This document shows positions 29,471-41,049 of a stretch of 64,000 nt of DNA, one piece after another (position 1 is the first letter of the stretch; each line of letters starts with the position of its first letter). The translations under genes were made by a program, and so were the position numbers. The DNA comes from Ichthyophis bannanicus (taxonomy: Eukaryota; Chordata; Amphibia; Gymnophiona; Ichthyophiidae): assembly GCA_033557465.1 (NCBI GenBank), contig CM066047.1, positions 6,014,001 to 6,078,000 on the forward strand, given 5' to 3'. The notes beneath the pieces are model-generated. The model saw only the letters and a program-made list of their open reading frames with translations, searched no databases and was not told the DNA's origin.

Positions 29471-30695
29471 AAAAAGTAAATTTCTTTTACGTAAAAACAT
29501 TTTCAACAGCTACTCCCTATCTGACAAAAGTGCAAAAGTCACAAACAACGTTCAAGGCAATACAGACTCCACCTACGATCTTTCCAAAAGTTCTGAGATA
29601 TTTAAACTATCAGCTTGCTGAGTCCCCATAACATCACTAGTAGGGGTCTTCTTACCGGTGGGAGATAATACAATTGGCACCACGGGAGAGGGTGAAAGTC
29701 CATGGGCACAGCCAAAATTCTCTGTCAAGCAGACTTTAAACATATCCTCTACAGACAGTCTTAGCCCGAGGAAAGTTAATTAACCTTAAGTTACATACTT
29801 GCGATAAGTTTTCCAACTTTTCAACCTGGGCATTAATTGCTGCAAAGTTCTTCATATAAGCTTCTAACTGACCCTCCAACGAAGTCAACCTCGTTTGAAT
29901 CTCAGCACACTCATCCTGTACCGCTACGATCTTATGAACTTTTGTTCAATTGCTGTGGAGGCCAATTCAGACATGTGCGTCCCTAGGTCGTCCAGAAGGC
30001 CTGGGGATGCACCCGATTCTGCTCCCACAGGGGCTAGCTGGCACCACAGGAGCAGAATCGTGACATAAAGCCAGGGCATCCAGGACGTGCCCAGATTCAG
30101 GCACCCCAGACATCCAGTCACTTACCCAGCTAGCCCATGGAGCAGCAGTAGCATGGCATCCTGCTGCCATGCCACCGCAGCTCCATACAGGAGCCATGAT
30201 CCCCAGCCAACCATCAAAAGCTTCTTTCCCCGCGGCCCAAACCGATTGGGCCCACCGTGGCAAGGGTCGGGCTGCAGGGAACCCCCTACATCCCTTCACC
30301 TTGCTATTTCCAGAACAAACAGGAATGTAGTCTTCACATATGGGTGAAGTCAGTACCGACGGAGCCCAAGCAGGACGTTCCCTAGCACCCAATAGGAAAG
30401 CTTTTGGGAGCATCCACTGTGCCTGCGTTGCTTCCTTCCCACCTTCCCAACTTTCCCTCCTCAGTTCTTTGTTTTCCGCAGAGCCAGCAGGAAGTAAATC
30501 CTGTCACTGCAGAAAGTTTTTCGATTCTATTTTTTTTTTGTTTTTTTGTGGTTCACGTCTGCCTTCCCGTCAATGTTAGAACAGACTCTCAGTCGTCTTT
30601 TTTTCCCGTCTTTTCTTCTTTCCTATAAAAAACAGTACAACGTTTCTTCAGGTGCATCAATGCCATTTTATGCCTTAAGTCTTTGTCTACCGACA

Positions 30696-32490
30696 CTATG
30701 GAAAGACCAGCTAGTGGTTTTAAGAAATATTTTAAGTATGGCATTAAAGCGTCCTTTGTGTAAGAAGATGATGAAGAGAAGCCTACAGAATCGAGATGCG
30801 AAATTGGGCACACTCTGACTCAGATGCGGTTTCTTAGGCATCAATGTTAAAGGCATCGTCTTCCTCTCATGGATCTCAGGTATCGAAGCATAAGTCTTCT
30901 TCGAAGACAGGCCATCCCCCTCAAGGGTAGATCTCTTTCTAAGCATCGAGATGCCTTGAGCGTTGCCCTGGAGGTAGATTGGCCAGCCCAACAACCCCGG
31001 CAGGAGGACCTTCCCTCCAAAGCCATTGAAGGGTCCCAGGATGCTCTCGAGGCCTCCACCTCTGGATTCCTGGTGCCATGCTCTGGGACGGTAGCCTGCA
31101 TCTCCGGTACAGATATCCATGCATCTGTGGGCTCTATGGATCAGTGTATCCTGGCCATTGAGCGGAGCTTAGTTGCTCTACTGGCAGCTTTGGTTCCGGT
31201 CAAATCTTTACCAGCAGTACCGCCAACACCGGCACCTTCTATGGTACCGATGCAAACCACGTCCAGTTATATGCTGCTTGATGCCCATGCCTGCATTCAA
31301 ATCCATTCTTGGTACCGGGGGTTCCTCCAGGCAAGTCCCTCACTCCGATACAGACTTTAATCCGTATCGAGCCTTAGTGGAGCAGGGACATTGTTCACGC
31401 CAATACTTCGAGTCTCCCGATTCCAATTCTTCAGATGATGAATTGATCGATACTCAAAGACTTCAGTCTACCGGAGGCGGCTCCTCCTTCTCCAGAACGG
31501 CACATGAACCTTCCTGAGGATATGTCTTTTCAAGAATTTATTCGGGACCTAGTGAGGGACCTTTCCATAACAGTAACATCTGAGAAAGAACCCAGAGAAG
31601 AGGAATTGGAGATTCTTCAATCCCCTACAGCTCCTAAGGAGGCAGTCACACTTCCAAGTCACCGCATTCTCCATGATCTCATGCTCCGGATGTGGAAAAT
31701 GCCCCTCACTATTTCTCCACATACTCAATGACTCGATACCATGTATTGAGTACCGGTGTGTCCTTGCTTCCAAAAGATGCAGCTGCCACATCACTCAATG
31801 GTAGTGGAACCGGTGATGCATCAAATTAAAATTTCTAAAACACATTCTTCTAACCTTCCGGGTACAGAATCGAAAACCCTCAATGCTTTTGGGCATAAGT
31901 GTTTTCAGGCTTCCATGCTGTCAGCCACGATAAGCTCATATATAATCTATATGGATATGTTCCTCAAGGAGGTTACTAGAGATCTGGAGTCGATGTCTCC
32001 TCTTTTCCCTGATAAGCAAGCTATCTCATGTTGGTCAATCATGCCCAGAACGTCTCAAAGTTTGTCAATTGAGCAACTTTCGATTGCTTTGAGTGCACCA
32101 GTAGTCTCACATCAATCTGCATTGGTGCACATAGGATTGCTTGGCTTCAGGCATCAGATCTTGAACAATGGGTGCAAGATAAACTGGGTAATATTCCTTG
32201 CACAGGTGGAAACCTTTTTGGCAAGGACGGGCAGGAAAAGCTTCAGTTAGAATCTAAGAATACCACTTTAAATAGGCTTTCTAGGACTACTGCCAACCTT
32301 GCTAAGAAGAAAGCAGCTGCAAAGAAAACTTTCTTTAGTAAGAAGAGGTTTTACCCTTCTTATACCCCTAATTTGTAATACCAATCCCAGAGTACCCAGA
32401 AGAGGCAGCAGCCTCCCAAACAGCAAAAGAAGCCACAGGCTCCTAAAAATCAATCAGCTATGCAGGCTCAGTCTGCTCCTGGTGTTTGAC
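30696..32490 (+). pseudogene. DIRS-C gag remnant
   Basis: The start ATG of the family corresponds to about 30696 (ATGGAAAGACCAGCTAGTGG). Recognisable pieces are ERSLVALLAALVPVKSLPAV (about 31.2 kb), EDMSFQEFIRDLVRDLSITV (31.5 kb), QLPHHSMVVEPVMHQIK (31.8 kb) and SSYIIYMDMFLKEVTRDLES (31.95 kb). They lie in different frames with several stops. Confidence 0.75.
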
Positions 32491-34330
32491 ATTTTCCTAG
32501 AGAAAAAAGCCACTCTGCCTCTGGAGAGCCCCCAACCCCTCCATATTGACGGCAGACTGTCATTATGTCCACAGGTGGCATCTCATCACCCAGAGCAGTG
32601 GACATTAGCCATAGTGAGAGAGGGGTACAGACTTCATCTAGAAAATCTGCTTCCCTCCATCCTAGTAGAATATCATTCTCAGTCCCCTCTCACTGCTCTT
32701 TTGTTGCAGGAGGTGACTTCTCTTCTATCGCAAGGTGCCATAGAGGAGGTTCCAACATCTCACCCCAAAAAAACCCAGAAGATACAGACCCATCCTGGAT
32801 CTCAGAAACCTGAACAGGTTTCTCATCCGTGAGAAGTTCAAGATGGTCTCTCTGGGGACCCTCCTACCCTATCTCCAGAGTCAGGACTGGCTCTGTTCTC
32901 TAGATCTAAAGGAAGCGTACACACATATCCTTATTCATCCAGAACACAGGTAATATCTACGCTTCATGTTTTAGTGAAGACACTAATCAGTACAAAGCCT
33001 TCCTTTCGGAATCACCTCTACCCCAAGAGTCTTCACAAAGTGCATAGCGGTTATAGCCACATTTCTAAGATCTCTAGGGATATTTGTCTTCCCTTACTTA
33101 GACGACTGGCACATAAAGGTAGGTACCTCCCAGGAGGTCTGCCTGTCTCTCTCCCATACCATGCAGGTACTGCAACATTTGGGATTTGTGATAAATCTTC
33201 CAAAATCCTCTCTTGCTCCTACTCAGAGTTCATAGGAGCTCTCTTAAACACTCAGCAGTTAAGGGCATTTCTACCCCAGCCACACTGTTCTTGTTTCATT
33301 CAATTAGCATCTCAGGTATGTCTCAAGAGACCACCTAACTGCCCGAGAAATTGTGCAGCTTCTAGGTCATATGCCCATCTGCACATGCACACAGCCCAAT
33401 GGACTCTGGCTTCCCAGTGGAAACAGGCCTCAGGCCGTCTCAGGGACAAGATCCGAGTCTCTACCTCTCTGGCCACATCCTTTCAATGGTGGTGTTCCCC
33501 AGAGAAACTCCTCGTCGGGTCACCTTTTCAGATGCCTCCACATCAATGTGTCCTGACGATGGATGCCTCCAAACTGGAATGGGGGGCCAATCTGGGGAAT
33601 CTCTCCACTCAGTGCCTATGCTCAGAATAGGAGTCAACTCCAGATAAATCTACTAGTGCTTCGGGCTATCTTCAACATCCCCAGGGTGTTTCAAGAACAC
33701 CTATGTTCCCACAGGGTCCTGGTTCAGACGGACAATCAGGTAGCCATGTTCTATGTGAACAAGCAGGGAGGAACAGGATCTTGGCCCATCTGCAGGGAGG
33801 CTCTCCATCTCTGGTTCTTTGCCATTGCTTATCAGATACACCTCCAAGCGGTGTATCTCCCAGAGGAGCAAAATGTCTTGGCAGACAAATTGAGCCAGAT
33901 CCTTCTTCCCCACAAATGGTCTCTCCACATGGAGACATCATCCTTCATCTTTCAGACATGGGGGACTCCAGAGAGAGACCCGTTTGCCACTCCGCAGATT
34001 GCCAAGCTTCCTCACTTCTGCACCAGGACTCCCATGTCGGGCAACCAGCAAGTGGATGCATTTCACCTCCATTGGGGTCGGAGGTTCCTGTATGCCTTCC
34101 CTCCCATTCCTCTAATTCCCATGATGCTTTTCAAGCTTCAGGTGGATAGGGGCTTCATGATACTCGTAGCCCCATGCTGGCCATGTCAACCGTAGTTTCC
34201 TCTCTTGCCACATCTGTCCCAGACTCAACCCCTAGATCTTGGATCTGCTCCAGATCTACCCTCCCAGGAGGAGAGGATGCTGTTCCATCCCAATCCACAG
34301 TCTCTCCACCTCATGGCATGGCTGCTGAAA
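32491..34330 (+). pseudogene. DIRS-C RT/RNase H remnant
   Basis: Pieces include QWTLAIVREGYRLHLENLLP (32.6 kb), IFVFPYL then DDWHIK (33.09 kb, catalytic YLDD preserved), TMDASKLEWGA (33.56 kb), VLVQTDNQVAMFYVNKQGGT (33.72 kb) and RFLYAFPPIPLIPMMLFKL (34.1 kb). Frameshifts separate them. Confidence 0.78.
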
Positions 34331-35153
34331 GCATAGCATTACAAAATCTTAATCTTACTAAGGAGGTAAAGGAGATCCTCTTAGCTTCAAGGAAGCCATT
34401 TAAGTGGCGTAGGTTCTTTCACTGGTATTCCCAGAAGGATCTTAATTCCTTCTCAGCTCCAGTGGAGGTGCTCCTCCAGTATCTCCTTCACTGTCCTCAA
34501 GACCAACTTGGTAAAAGTGCACCTAAGTGCAATTGCAGCCTCTCATCATACCTTGGATAGACAGCCCATTTCTTCACAGCCGTTCATAGTGCACTTTATG
34601 AGAAGCCTTTTGCTGACCAAGCCTCCCCCATCAGACCACCACTGGTGGCGTGGAATCTTAATGTCATTCTAGGGCAACTGCTCAAGCTGCCTTTTGAATC
34701 TTTGGTCACGACCTCGCTAAAGTTTCTAATATGGAAGGTCATCTTCCTTATTGCCCTCACTTCAGCTAGATACATTAGTGAACTTCAAGCTTTGGTGGCA
34801 GACCCACCTTATACACGCTTTCACCATGAGGTCATCCTTAGAACTGACCTCCACTTCATGCCGAAGGTGGTGTCTCCTTTTCATTTGAATCAGTTTACCT
34901 TCCTGTCTTTTTTCCTAGACCACATTCGTCTAGAGCAGAGGCAACCCTCCATACTCTTGACTGCAAACATGCCTTAGCATTTTATCTTCAAAGGACTCAA
35001 GAGCACCGCAAGACTTCTCAGTTCATCTCTTTTGACCCGTGTCACCTGGGGTTGTCAGTATCCAAACGTACTCTCTCTAAATGGATATCAGATTGCATCT
35101 CTTTTGCTTATGATAAAGCAGGACTATCCCTTAAGGATCATATCACTGCCCAT

Positions 35154-37503
35154 TAGGGTGGTCCATAAAAATGAATTCCTGAATTCTTTTGCTCCCTGGC
35201 CTGATTCTGGTTCCATTTAGGTAGAAAACACTGTGTACAAAGTTTGAAGCCAATCAAATAATATTTAGGGGTGGCTCAACAAGTCTTGAGATTTCCCCCT
35301 GGGAGCAGATGACGAAATGTTGCATCATCTTGTATCATCCACTCAGTTCCAAACTGATTACATTTGATTGCGTCATATTTGAACTAATCTCATCTCTGAA
35401 AGGTGGCAAAGACATTGTACTATTATCTTTGTATCTTTATTCTTTTCAGATGGCGAAAAAACGTGGTTTTTATCTCATTGAAGAAATGTCCACCACAATT
35501 CTGGGGGCCAAGCTCCCCAGCAAGGAGCAAGTGTTAAGTGTATTTTTACATCACTATATGACATTAAACAAAGGCATTAGTGAAAGTGCATCTATTGTAA
35601 CAAGTGAAGTAGAAGCTTACTGGGAAAAGGCCAGGCTTCCTGTTCAAAGAAATGACAAAATTCAAGAAAAAGTAAAGAAATTGTTCAATCAGTGGAAACG
35701 TTTGAAGAAAAACAAAGGGAGAGGAGGGAAACAAGAGGCAAATGAAAAAGAATTCCAGGTTGCAATGAAAAACCTATTTGAAGTGGCGCATGCCAATGCA
35801 ATGTCTTTAATTCATATTCAAGACGACAAAGAATTCTTAATAGCGCAACGAGAACCATGGCGCCGCGGCTCAATGTGCGCGATGGACAAGAAACTGGCCA
35901 ACACGGAAGGAAGATCGCAACAGCGAGAAGAAGAACTGAAAAGGCGCAGACAAAAACATGTTGCCGAAGCCGAGGCAACTACAAGCCAAGTTCAGCTGGA
36001 AGGATCTTCTTCCTCAGCAGAGTCAGGTGAAGACTTGTCGACATCTGCGACGGGCGAGAATCAAGCTGCAGCAGTTTATGAACTGTTACAGGAATGGTGT
36101 TTGGATGAAAAGGTTGCAGGCTTCTGCTTTGATACAACTGCATCGAACACGGGACGTCGATCAGGAGCGTGCATTCTTCTAGAACAGAGACTCCGTCGCA
36201 CAGTCCTTCATTTGGCATGCCGCCATCACATTTACGAAATAATTCTTGGTGCAGTATTCTCTACATGCTCTGGAGCTTCATCGGGTCCCGATGTCCAACT
36301 CTTTCGCCAGTTCCAAAAGAATTGGGGCTCCCTTGACAAGTCCAACTATCAAACTGGAAAAGACTTGGAGGTGCTGCAACCTGACAGGGTTCGCATCATG
36401 AAGTTTGCGGAATCCAAGTTGGCACAGGGCAATCACCGAGATGATTACCTGGAATTCTTGGAGTTAACGATTGTCTGCCTTGGAGGGAATCTTCCTAGTT
36501 TCAATTTCAAGAAACCCGGAGCTTTCCATCATGCCAGATGGATGGCAAAAGTCTTGTACTGTCTCAAGATTTGGATGTTCCGAGGACAACTCAAAGATCT
36601 TACCCAACGGGAGGAGTCCTGTGTTCGTGATGTGAGCATTTTCTCCATCCTGATTCATGTGGAAGCCTGGTTTTCTGCCCCTGATGCCGCAGTTGCTCCT
36701 CGAACAGATTTGGAGATGCTGAAGAAACTACACTCTTACCACAATGACCGTGTTGGAAGAGCAGCCAGAGACAAACTGCAACAGCATCTGTGGTATGTGT
36801 CAGAGGAGCTTGTGGCACTGTCACTGTTCGATGAAGCTGTTTCAGCACCGACAAAGCGGGCCATAGTGTCGGCCATGATCCCGGCAGAATCAGATGAAAG
36901 CGATGAGGATGATGACGAAGATCCCCCAAAGTGGGTCGAATTGAAAAGTTCCATGATTCCACCACTTGAATCTTTTGCAACTCGCAAGTCAATCCGTTTC
37001 CTGAAACACCTCGACATCAACAGTGATTTTCTTAATGCAGACCCAGAAGACTGGGAAGAGAATGCATCATTCAAAGACGGTCTGAAGAAAGTAAAAAAAT
37101 CTTCCAGTGATCAACGATGTGGCTGAGCGAGGGGTCAAACTCATTGAGGAGTTCAACGGCCGACACACCACAAAAGAAGAGCAACTCCAGTTCCTTCTGG
37201 GTGTGGTCTCACAACACCGTAAGATGTTCCCCACATCGTCAAAGTCCTTACTAGCATCTGGACCACATTGAGTGCTTGGCAAGCATGATACCCCCGTCTA
37301 TGAGCGGATAATACCCAGTGGTCTGACGAACCCTGGGGGGGATCCAGGGGCCTGATAAATAGGGACCTTGAGCCACCCCTAAATATTATTTGATTGGCCT
37401 CAAACTTTGCACACATTGTTTTCTACATAAATGGAACCAGAATCAGGCCAGGGAGCAAAGAAATTCCTACTTTTTTTTTCCGCTATGGCAGTGGACCACC
37501 CTA
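35154..37503 (+). mobile_element. hAT-like DNA transposon in DIRS-C
   Basis: The element is 2350 bp. Ends are TAGGGTGGTCCA at 35154 and its inverse ending at 37503. The terminal inverted repeats are about 130 bp (35154-35285 and 37372-37503) with high identity in the inner 90 bp (TGCTCCCTGGCCTGATTCTG...GGGGTGGCTCAA). A perfect 8-bp duplication CTGCCCAT flanks it (35146-35153, 37504-37511). An 8-bp duplication and a YARNG-type terminus fit hAT; P-type and Zisupton elements also make 8 bp. One ORF inside. Confidence 0.8.
35450..37271 (+). pseudogene. hAT-like transposase, frameshifted near its end
   Basis: I prefer the ATG at 35450 (MAKKRGFYLIEEMSTT). It directly follows a pyrimidine tract plus CAG, which could be a splice acceptor; an upstream in-frame ATG at 35309 gives a leader unlike the rest. 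The frame runs to 37126. At an A7 run (about 37091-37097) it must shift by one to continue LPVINDVAERGVKLIEEFNG and VVSQHRKMFPTSSKSL to a stop at 37269-37271. FDTTASNTG, CRHHIYEIIL and a later FHHARWMAKVLYCLKIW resemble the hAT catalytic Asp, the CxxH motif and the RW block. The jump from STSATGENQ to VYELLQEWC suggests an internal in-frame loss. Family placement is inferred. Confidence 0.6.
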
Positions 37504-37799
37504 CTGCCCATAATGTTCATGCCATGGTCACCTCGATGGCAAATCTATATGCTCTGTAGCCATTGATTAAATCTGCAAAGCAGCAACTTGGTCTTCGGTC
37601 CATACCTTTGCTGCTCATTACTGTCTGGACAAAGACTCCCGCCGGGAGCCATGTTTGGTCAAGCTGATCTCCAGCACCTCTTTCAGACTTAAGGGCAATT
37701 CCTACCCTCCATCTCGGAATTCAATGATACCAGACATCCATGGAAGATTCATGACCTCTTGAAGCTTACCCTGAGGCAAACCTACTGGTTTTGAGGTCA

Positions 37800-39573
37800 T
37801 TTTTCTCTGGCATCTGGGAGCTAGGTCTCTCAGTTACATGCCCATATACAGCTGATAGGCCTGGATGCGGCCGATGAGCATTGAGCCGGATAGCAATTTT
37901 TGCCGAGGGTGTCCAAGGCTGCTGGCCTCTCTGCCGGAGGGCACCGAGAAGTGTGTCTTCTGGCTTTTCAGCTGGCACATGGCCGATTCCACCACCATGG
38001 AGTTATGCGGCAGCTGTGACTTTTGGAGACCCGGGCTCCGGCAGACTCGATACATCGAGTTGAGCCATTTGCTCATCCCCGGCACCGAAGCCGGTGTCTG
38101 CCACATTTGGAGCATCAGCAGTTCCAGGATGGGAGGGATAGGCACCGTGAGCAATTCTCGCAGAGGGGCCTTGTACTGGAGGATTTCCAACTCATCTGCC
38201 CAAGGGTCCTCCTCCGACTCGGTCAGGAACGCCAGGTCTTAGACACATCCTTGACAAAATCAAGGAAGCCCATATACTCGGGCAGGGAGGCTCGAAGACA
38301 GGAGAGTCAGATGGGACGTCGCGGTGGTGACAGGTATCGGGGGGGGGACGGGACTCATCTTCCATCTCCCACTTGGAGTAGTCTGACAAGGACTCGTAAG
38401 AGGACTGCTCCGCGGGCCTTGGGGCCCCCGACACCCTGTGGCCAGTGCCCATCGAGCGGCACTCAGATTGCAACCTCGGCCAAAAGGATTGACTCAGCCT
38501 CCGGGGACATCTTGGACATCGAGGGCCCGGGGGTCGGGGCAGATGAACCAGTCATGCCAGACAACAGGGTTTGCTGCTGGTCCATGAAGGCAGAGAAACT
38601 GCGCTCCAGAGCCGCCATTCTGGACTCCAGACCAGAAGGCTCCGCAGCCTTTGGCACGGGCACTGAGGGACTCTGGCCCGACACCGGCTCCCCCGAAGGG
38701 GAATCCTGGATGAGAATAGTGTCTGGGGACAGAGGCCTGTGCACGGTCGGATCCTTCCAGGGGACCTTTGCAGGCCGCTCTCTCTCTGATGCCTCGGACT
38801 GCAGGACAGGGCCTGGGAAGAACCCGGCTGGTCTGAACCATCCAAGGATGCTGCCTTTGAGGGTTTCCTCTTCTTCCTGGGTTCCTTCGAGGGAGACCCC
38901 CCTTTCTGAGGACCCGTGACGAGGCTCGAGCTTGGAAGGTTCCGCCCGAGATGTCTGGGCCTCAGATGAGGCACTGGCCTTCGGCGGCACCGGGAACTCA
39001 GGAGTAATCCCCCCCCCCAACTTATTGTGCTGCTGCTGGCAGCTCTGGAGGGCCTTACTGGACATCCTCTTGCAAAGACTGCAGGCTACTGGGTTGTGGT
39101 CTGCTACAAGGCAGCAGAGACAGCAGTCGTATGTGTCGGTGAAAGACAATTTTAGAGCATCGATCACACTTCTTAAAGCTACTGGTAGCCATGGGGGAAA
39201 ACAATACCTCTGCAAGGTCGAAGATTCTCCGGGCTGCCAGTTGGAGAAAAAAGGCATGAAGATGCCAGGAAAAGAAAAACTACAAAAAGAGACTGAACTC
39301 AACGCTGAGGCAATGAGGTTGGTATGCGGGACGAGTACTGGTGCAATACTGGAGGTATGAAACTCGGAGAGAAAAATCATCTTTTTCTGGGGACAAGCCA
39401 GACGAACATCTGAAGGGCTCCACGGAAAAAAGGAGACTGAGCAAGATGGCACCCTTGGACGGGAAGGGGACCACGCATGCGTGGTAGCATCACCCAACAT
39501 GCTTTCACGAGGGCTCCATCGATGCAGACGTCACCCATATGTGAGGGCTGACTTCCTGCTTGCTTCCGGAGAG
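37800..39573 (-). mobile_element. DIRS-D: 5'-end fragment of a DIRS element
   Basis: Minus strand, 5' repeat ending at about 39573 (TTCCTGCTTGCTTCCGGAGA), leader, and gag from ATG 39192 down to about 37815, where similarity stops at the junction with DIRS-C. RT, recombinase and 3' repeat are absent. The leader has AAGATGGC (39444) and the decayed GCATGCG box (39474), matching DIRS-A. Confidence 0.8.
37815..39192 (-). pseudogene. DIRS-D gag remnant
   Basis: Starts near MATSSFKKCDRCSK at 39192. It continues with SSKALQSCQQQHNK, RMAALERSFSAFMDQQQTLL (about 38.6 kb) and the conserved QLPHNSMVVESAMCQLKSQK and IQAYQLYMGM (about 37.9 kb). Several frameshifts. Confidence 0.72.
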
Positions 39574-39937
39574 CTCTAACTGTTCTTTTCCCTGTGTGAT
39601 GAGCTTTTCATACTGCGACTGACTGTACTATAAAGGAAACACTAGCTTTAATATACTGAAAAGGTGATGTGACAATATACATTTAAGACTTAATACAGTA
39701 AAGGTAGCTTCCTAGGGCGACTCTATGGAGATTCAATTTAAGAGGGTTTTTTTTTTTTTTTTTTTTAAATATAAACTGGCAATTTGCCCAGAAAAATTCA
39801 CAAGAGCTGTCACTATACCTGAGCTGGCACGATCTTATAGGGAATCTTGTGCTGTAACTGAGCAAACTAGTTCACTCTGTATAGGATAAACGATGTAGAG
39901 ATTTTGGAACTCATGGTGAAAGATGAAACTGTTGAAT
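39574..39937. other. No gene recognised
   Basis: AT-rich sequence with a T20 run (39748-39767). No coding or repeat signature that I can name. Confidence 0.4.
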
Positions 39938-39951
39938 GTAAAAATAGTTAA

Positions 39952-40815
39952 AACCAAGTGAGGAGCGGAGAAGACAGACCACGGCCACTTTGGAGTGAAC
40001 TTCAAACCAAACTTTGAGGACTCAACTTAAACAAGTTTTGGCCTTAAGCCTTCGTCAGGGGTCTAAAAACATGGACAAACGGATATAATTAAAAAATATG
40101 TATGCAAAAAACTTAAAGGATAAAAATGAACATAACATAAAAACATAGAAAATAAAATACATTACCAAAACTCTGTATTAAAAGTCTCAGGGGGAATGGT
40201 GCTAAAATACTCTTCCCAGTCTATAAAAATAAAACACATTGGATTGTTTATATACTCATGAGAAACATAAGTGAAAGAAGCAATCAATCCATATAAAAAA
40301 GGCACACCAAACTAATGAACGTGAAAATTAAAGGAAACCAAGGAAGGAAGGATTCAACTAAAACAGTATAACGAGGTTAACAAGGTTAAAAACAGGGGAA
40401 AGGGGGGAAGGAGAGAAGGGAGGGGAGGGGCAGGGAGGGGAGGGGGAGAGGGGAAGGAGGGAAGGGGAGAGGGGAAGAAGGAAAGAGGAGAGAATGAGAA
40501 GGGGGAGGGGAAGAGAAAGGAGGGAGAAAGGAGAAATCTGGAATAGAAAGGAAGGAAGAAAGAAGGGGAGGGGAATGGAGAAGGGGAGGGGAATGGAGAA
40601 GGGAAGGGAGGGATGAAAATGGGAGGGAAAAAAATGTAAGCCATAACTGAAAAAACTAAGTAGAAAATGTGGTAGAAATAAATCACAACCTTTCCATTTA
40701 GTTTTAGTTTTCAATAAAGTTTGGTTTGAAGCTTACTCCAGTATGGCCGTGGTCTGTCTTCTCTGCTCCTCGCTTGGTTTTGGTCTTCTGCGGAGAATAT
40801 CCTCTCACTTTTTCC
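39952..40815 (-). mobile_element. Short Penelope-type element with inverted terminal modules, non-coding
   Basis: A perfect 14-bp duplication GTAAAAATAGTTAA (39938-39951, 40816-40829) bounds 864 bp. The left module (AACCAAGTGAGGAGCGGAGA at 39952) is repeated inverted at the right (to about 40785), about 70 bp at high identity, followed by a 30-bp extension on the right. On the minus strand the left module holds CTGACGAAGGC...GCCAAAAC (40058 to 40035), close to the hammerhead core of Penelope pLTRs (CUGANGA...GAAAC). No ORF; the middle holds a purine microsatellite. The layout is the same as at 55234-56819, which encodes a Penelope endonuclease. Confidence 0.6.
40390..40625 (+). repeat. Purine microsatellite (GGGGA/GGAAG-rich)
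   Basis: About 235 bp almost wholly A and G on the plus strand, with repeats such as GGGGAATGGAGAAGG (40568-40600). A homopurine tract of this kind could adopt triplex (H-DNA) structure. It lies in the middle of the Penelope-type element. Confidence 0.9.
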
Positions 40816-40829
40816 GTAAAAATAGTTAA

Positions 40830-41049
40830 CCAGATCAAATGTTCAAAGGAAGGCCACTTTTGTTCTTTTCTGTTTTTTTTTTTTTTATACCGGAAGTTGT
40901 TTCGTTTGTTGCAGATTTTCATGAGAATTCCTATCATCTTAGTCAGAGCCAAAACAGATGGTATATAGGTGAAGCGTATATTCATCTGCTTATTGTAGGG
41001 CCAGATGCAAGAACCCAATGTTTCCCATGCCATATCAGACTAATGAAAA
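40830..41049. other. Unassigned target sequence of DIRS-G
   Basis: No ORF or repeat recognised; a T-rich run at 40876-40889. Confidence 0.4.

Larger units (their letters stand above)
23737..30120 (-). pseudogene. Old antisense L1-type ORF1, split by L1-B
   Basis: Minus strand, two pieces: about 30120-29486 and 23970-23737. The first reads a coiled-coil-like QDECAEIQTRLTSLEGQLEA then VEKLENLSQVCNLRLINFP, the signature of L1 ORF1 proteins before the RNA-binding core, with later stops. The second reads NLLFKGLLVRIYPDLVENFF and PSISYIFYEPSQLLAFVNAR, an ORF1 C-terminal domain. L1-B (23971-29470) separates them. It differs clearly from both complete L1s, so it is another, older lineage. No ORF2 is visible downstream. 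Confidence 0.65.
34270..37700 (+). pseudogene. DIRS-C tyrosine recombinase remnant, split by hAT-like element
   Basis: Pieces: GMAAESIALQNLNLTKEVKE, VIFLIALTSARYISELQALV (the first catalytic Arg pair, ARR in other copies, is now ARY), then FISFDPCHLGLSVSKRTLS. The frame is cut at CACTGCCCAT (35153) inside the HxxR motif region and resumes at 37504 with CTGCCCATAATGTTCATGCC, then HYCLDKDSRREP with the nucleophile Tyr still present. Confidence 0.75.
30306..37795 (+). mobile_element. DIRS-C: decayed DIRS retrotransposon (plus strand), 3' end lost
   Basis: Plus orientation. The 5' repeat starts about 30306 (ATTTCCAGAACAAACAGGAATG). It is followed by gag (30696-32490), RT/RNase H (to about 34330) and recombinase (about 34270-37700), interrupted by a hAT-like transposon at 35154-37503. 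After the recombinase end the similarity stops near 37795. No 3' terminal repeat or internal complementary region is seen; instead a minus-strand DIRS-D fragment begins. It is highly mutated. Confidence 0.85.

Noticed and set aside
40354..40714. Pro/Phe/Ser-rich minus-strand open frames
   Set aside because: They translate the homopurine microsatellite at 40390-40625 and have no independent support.
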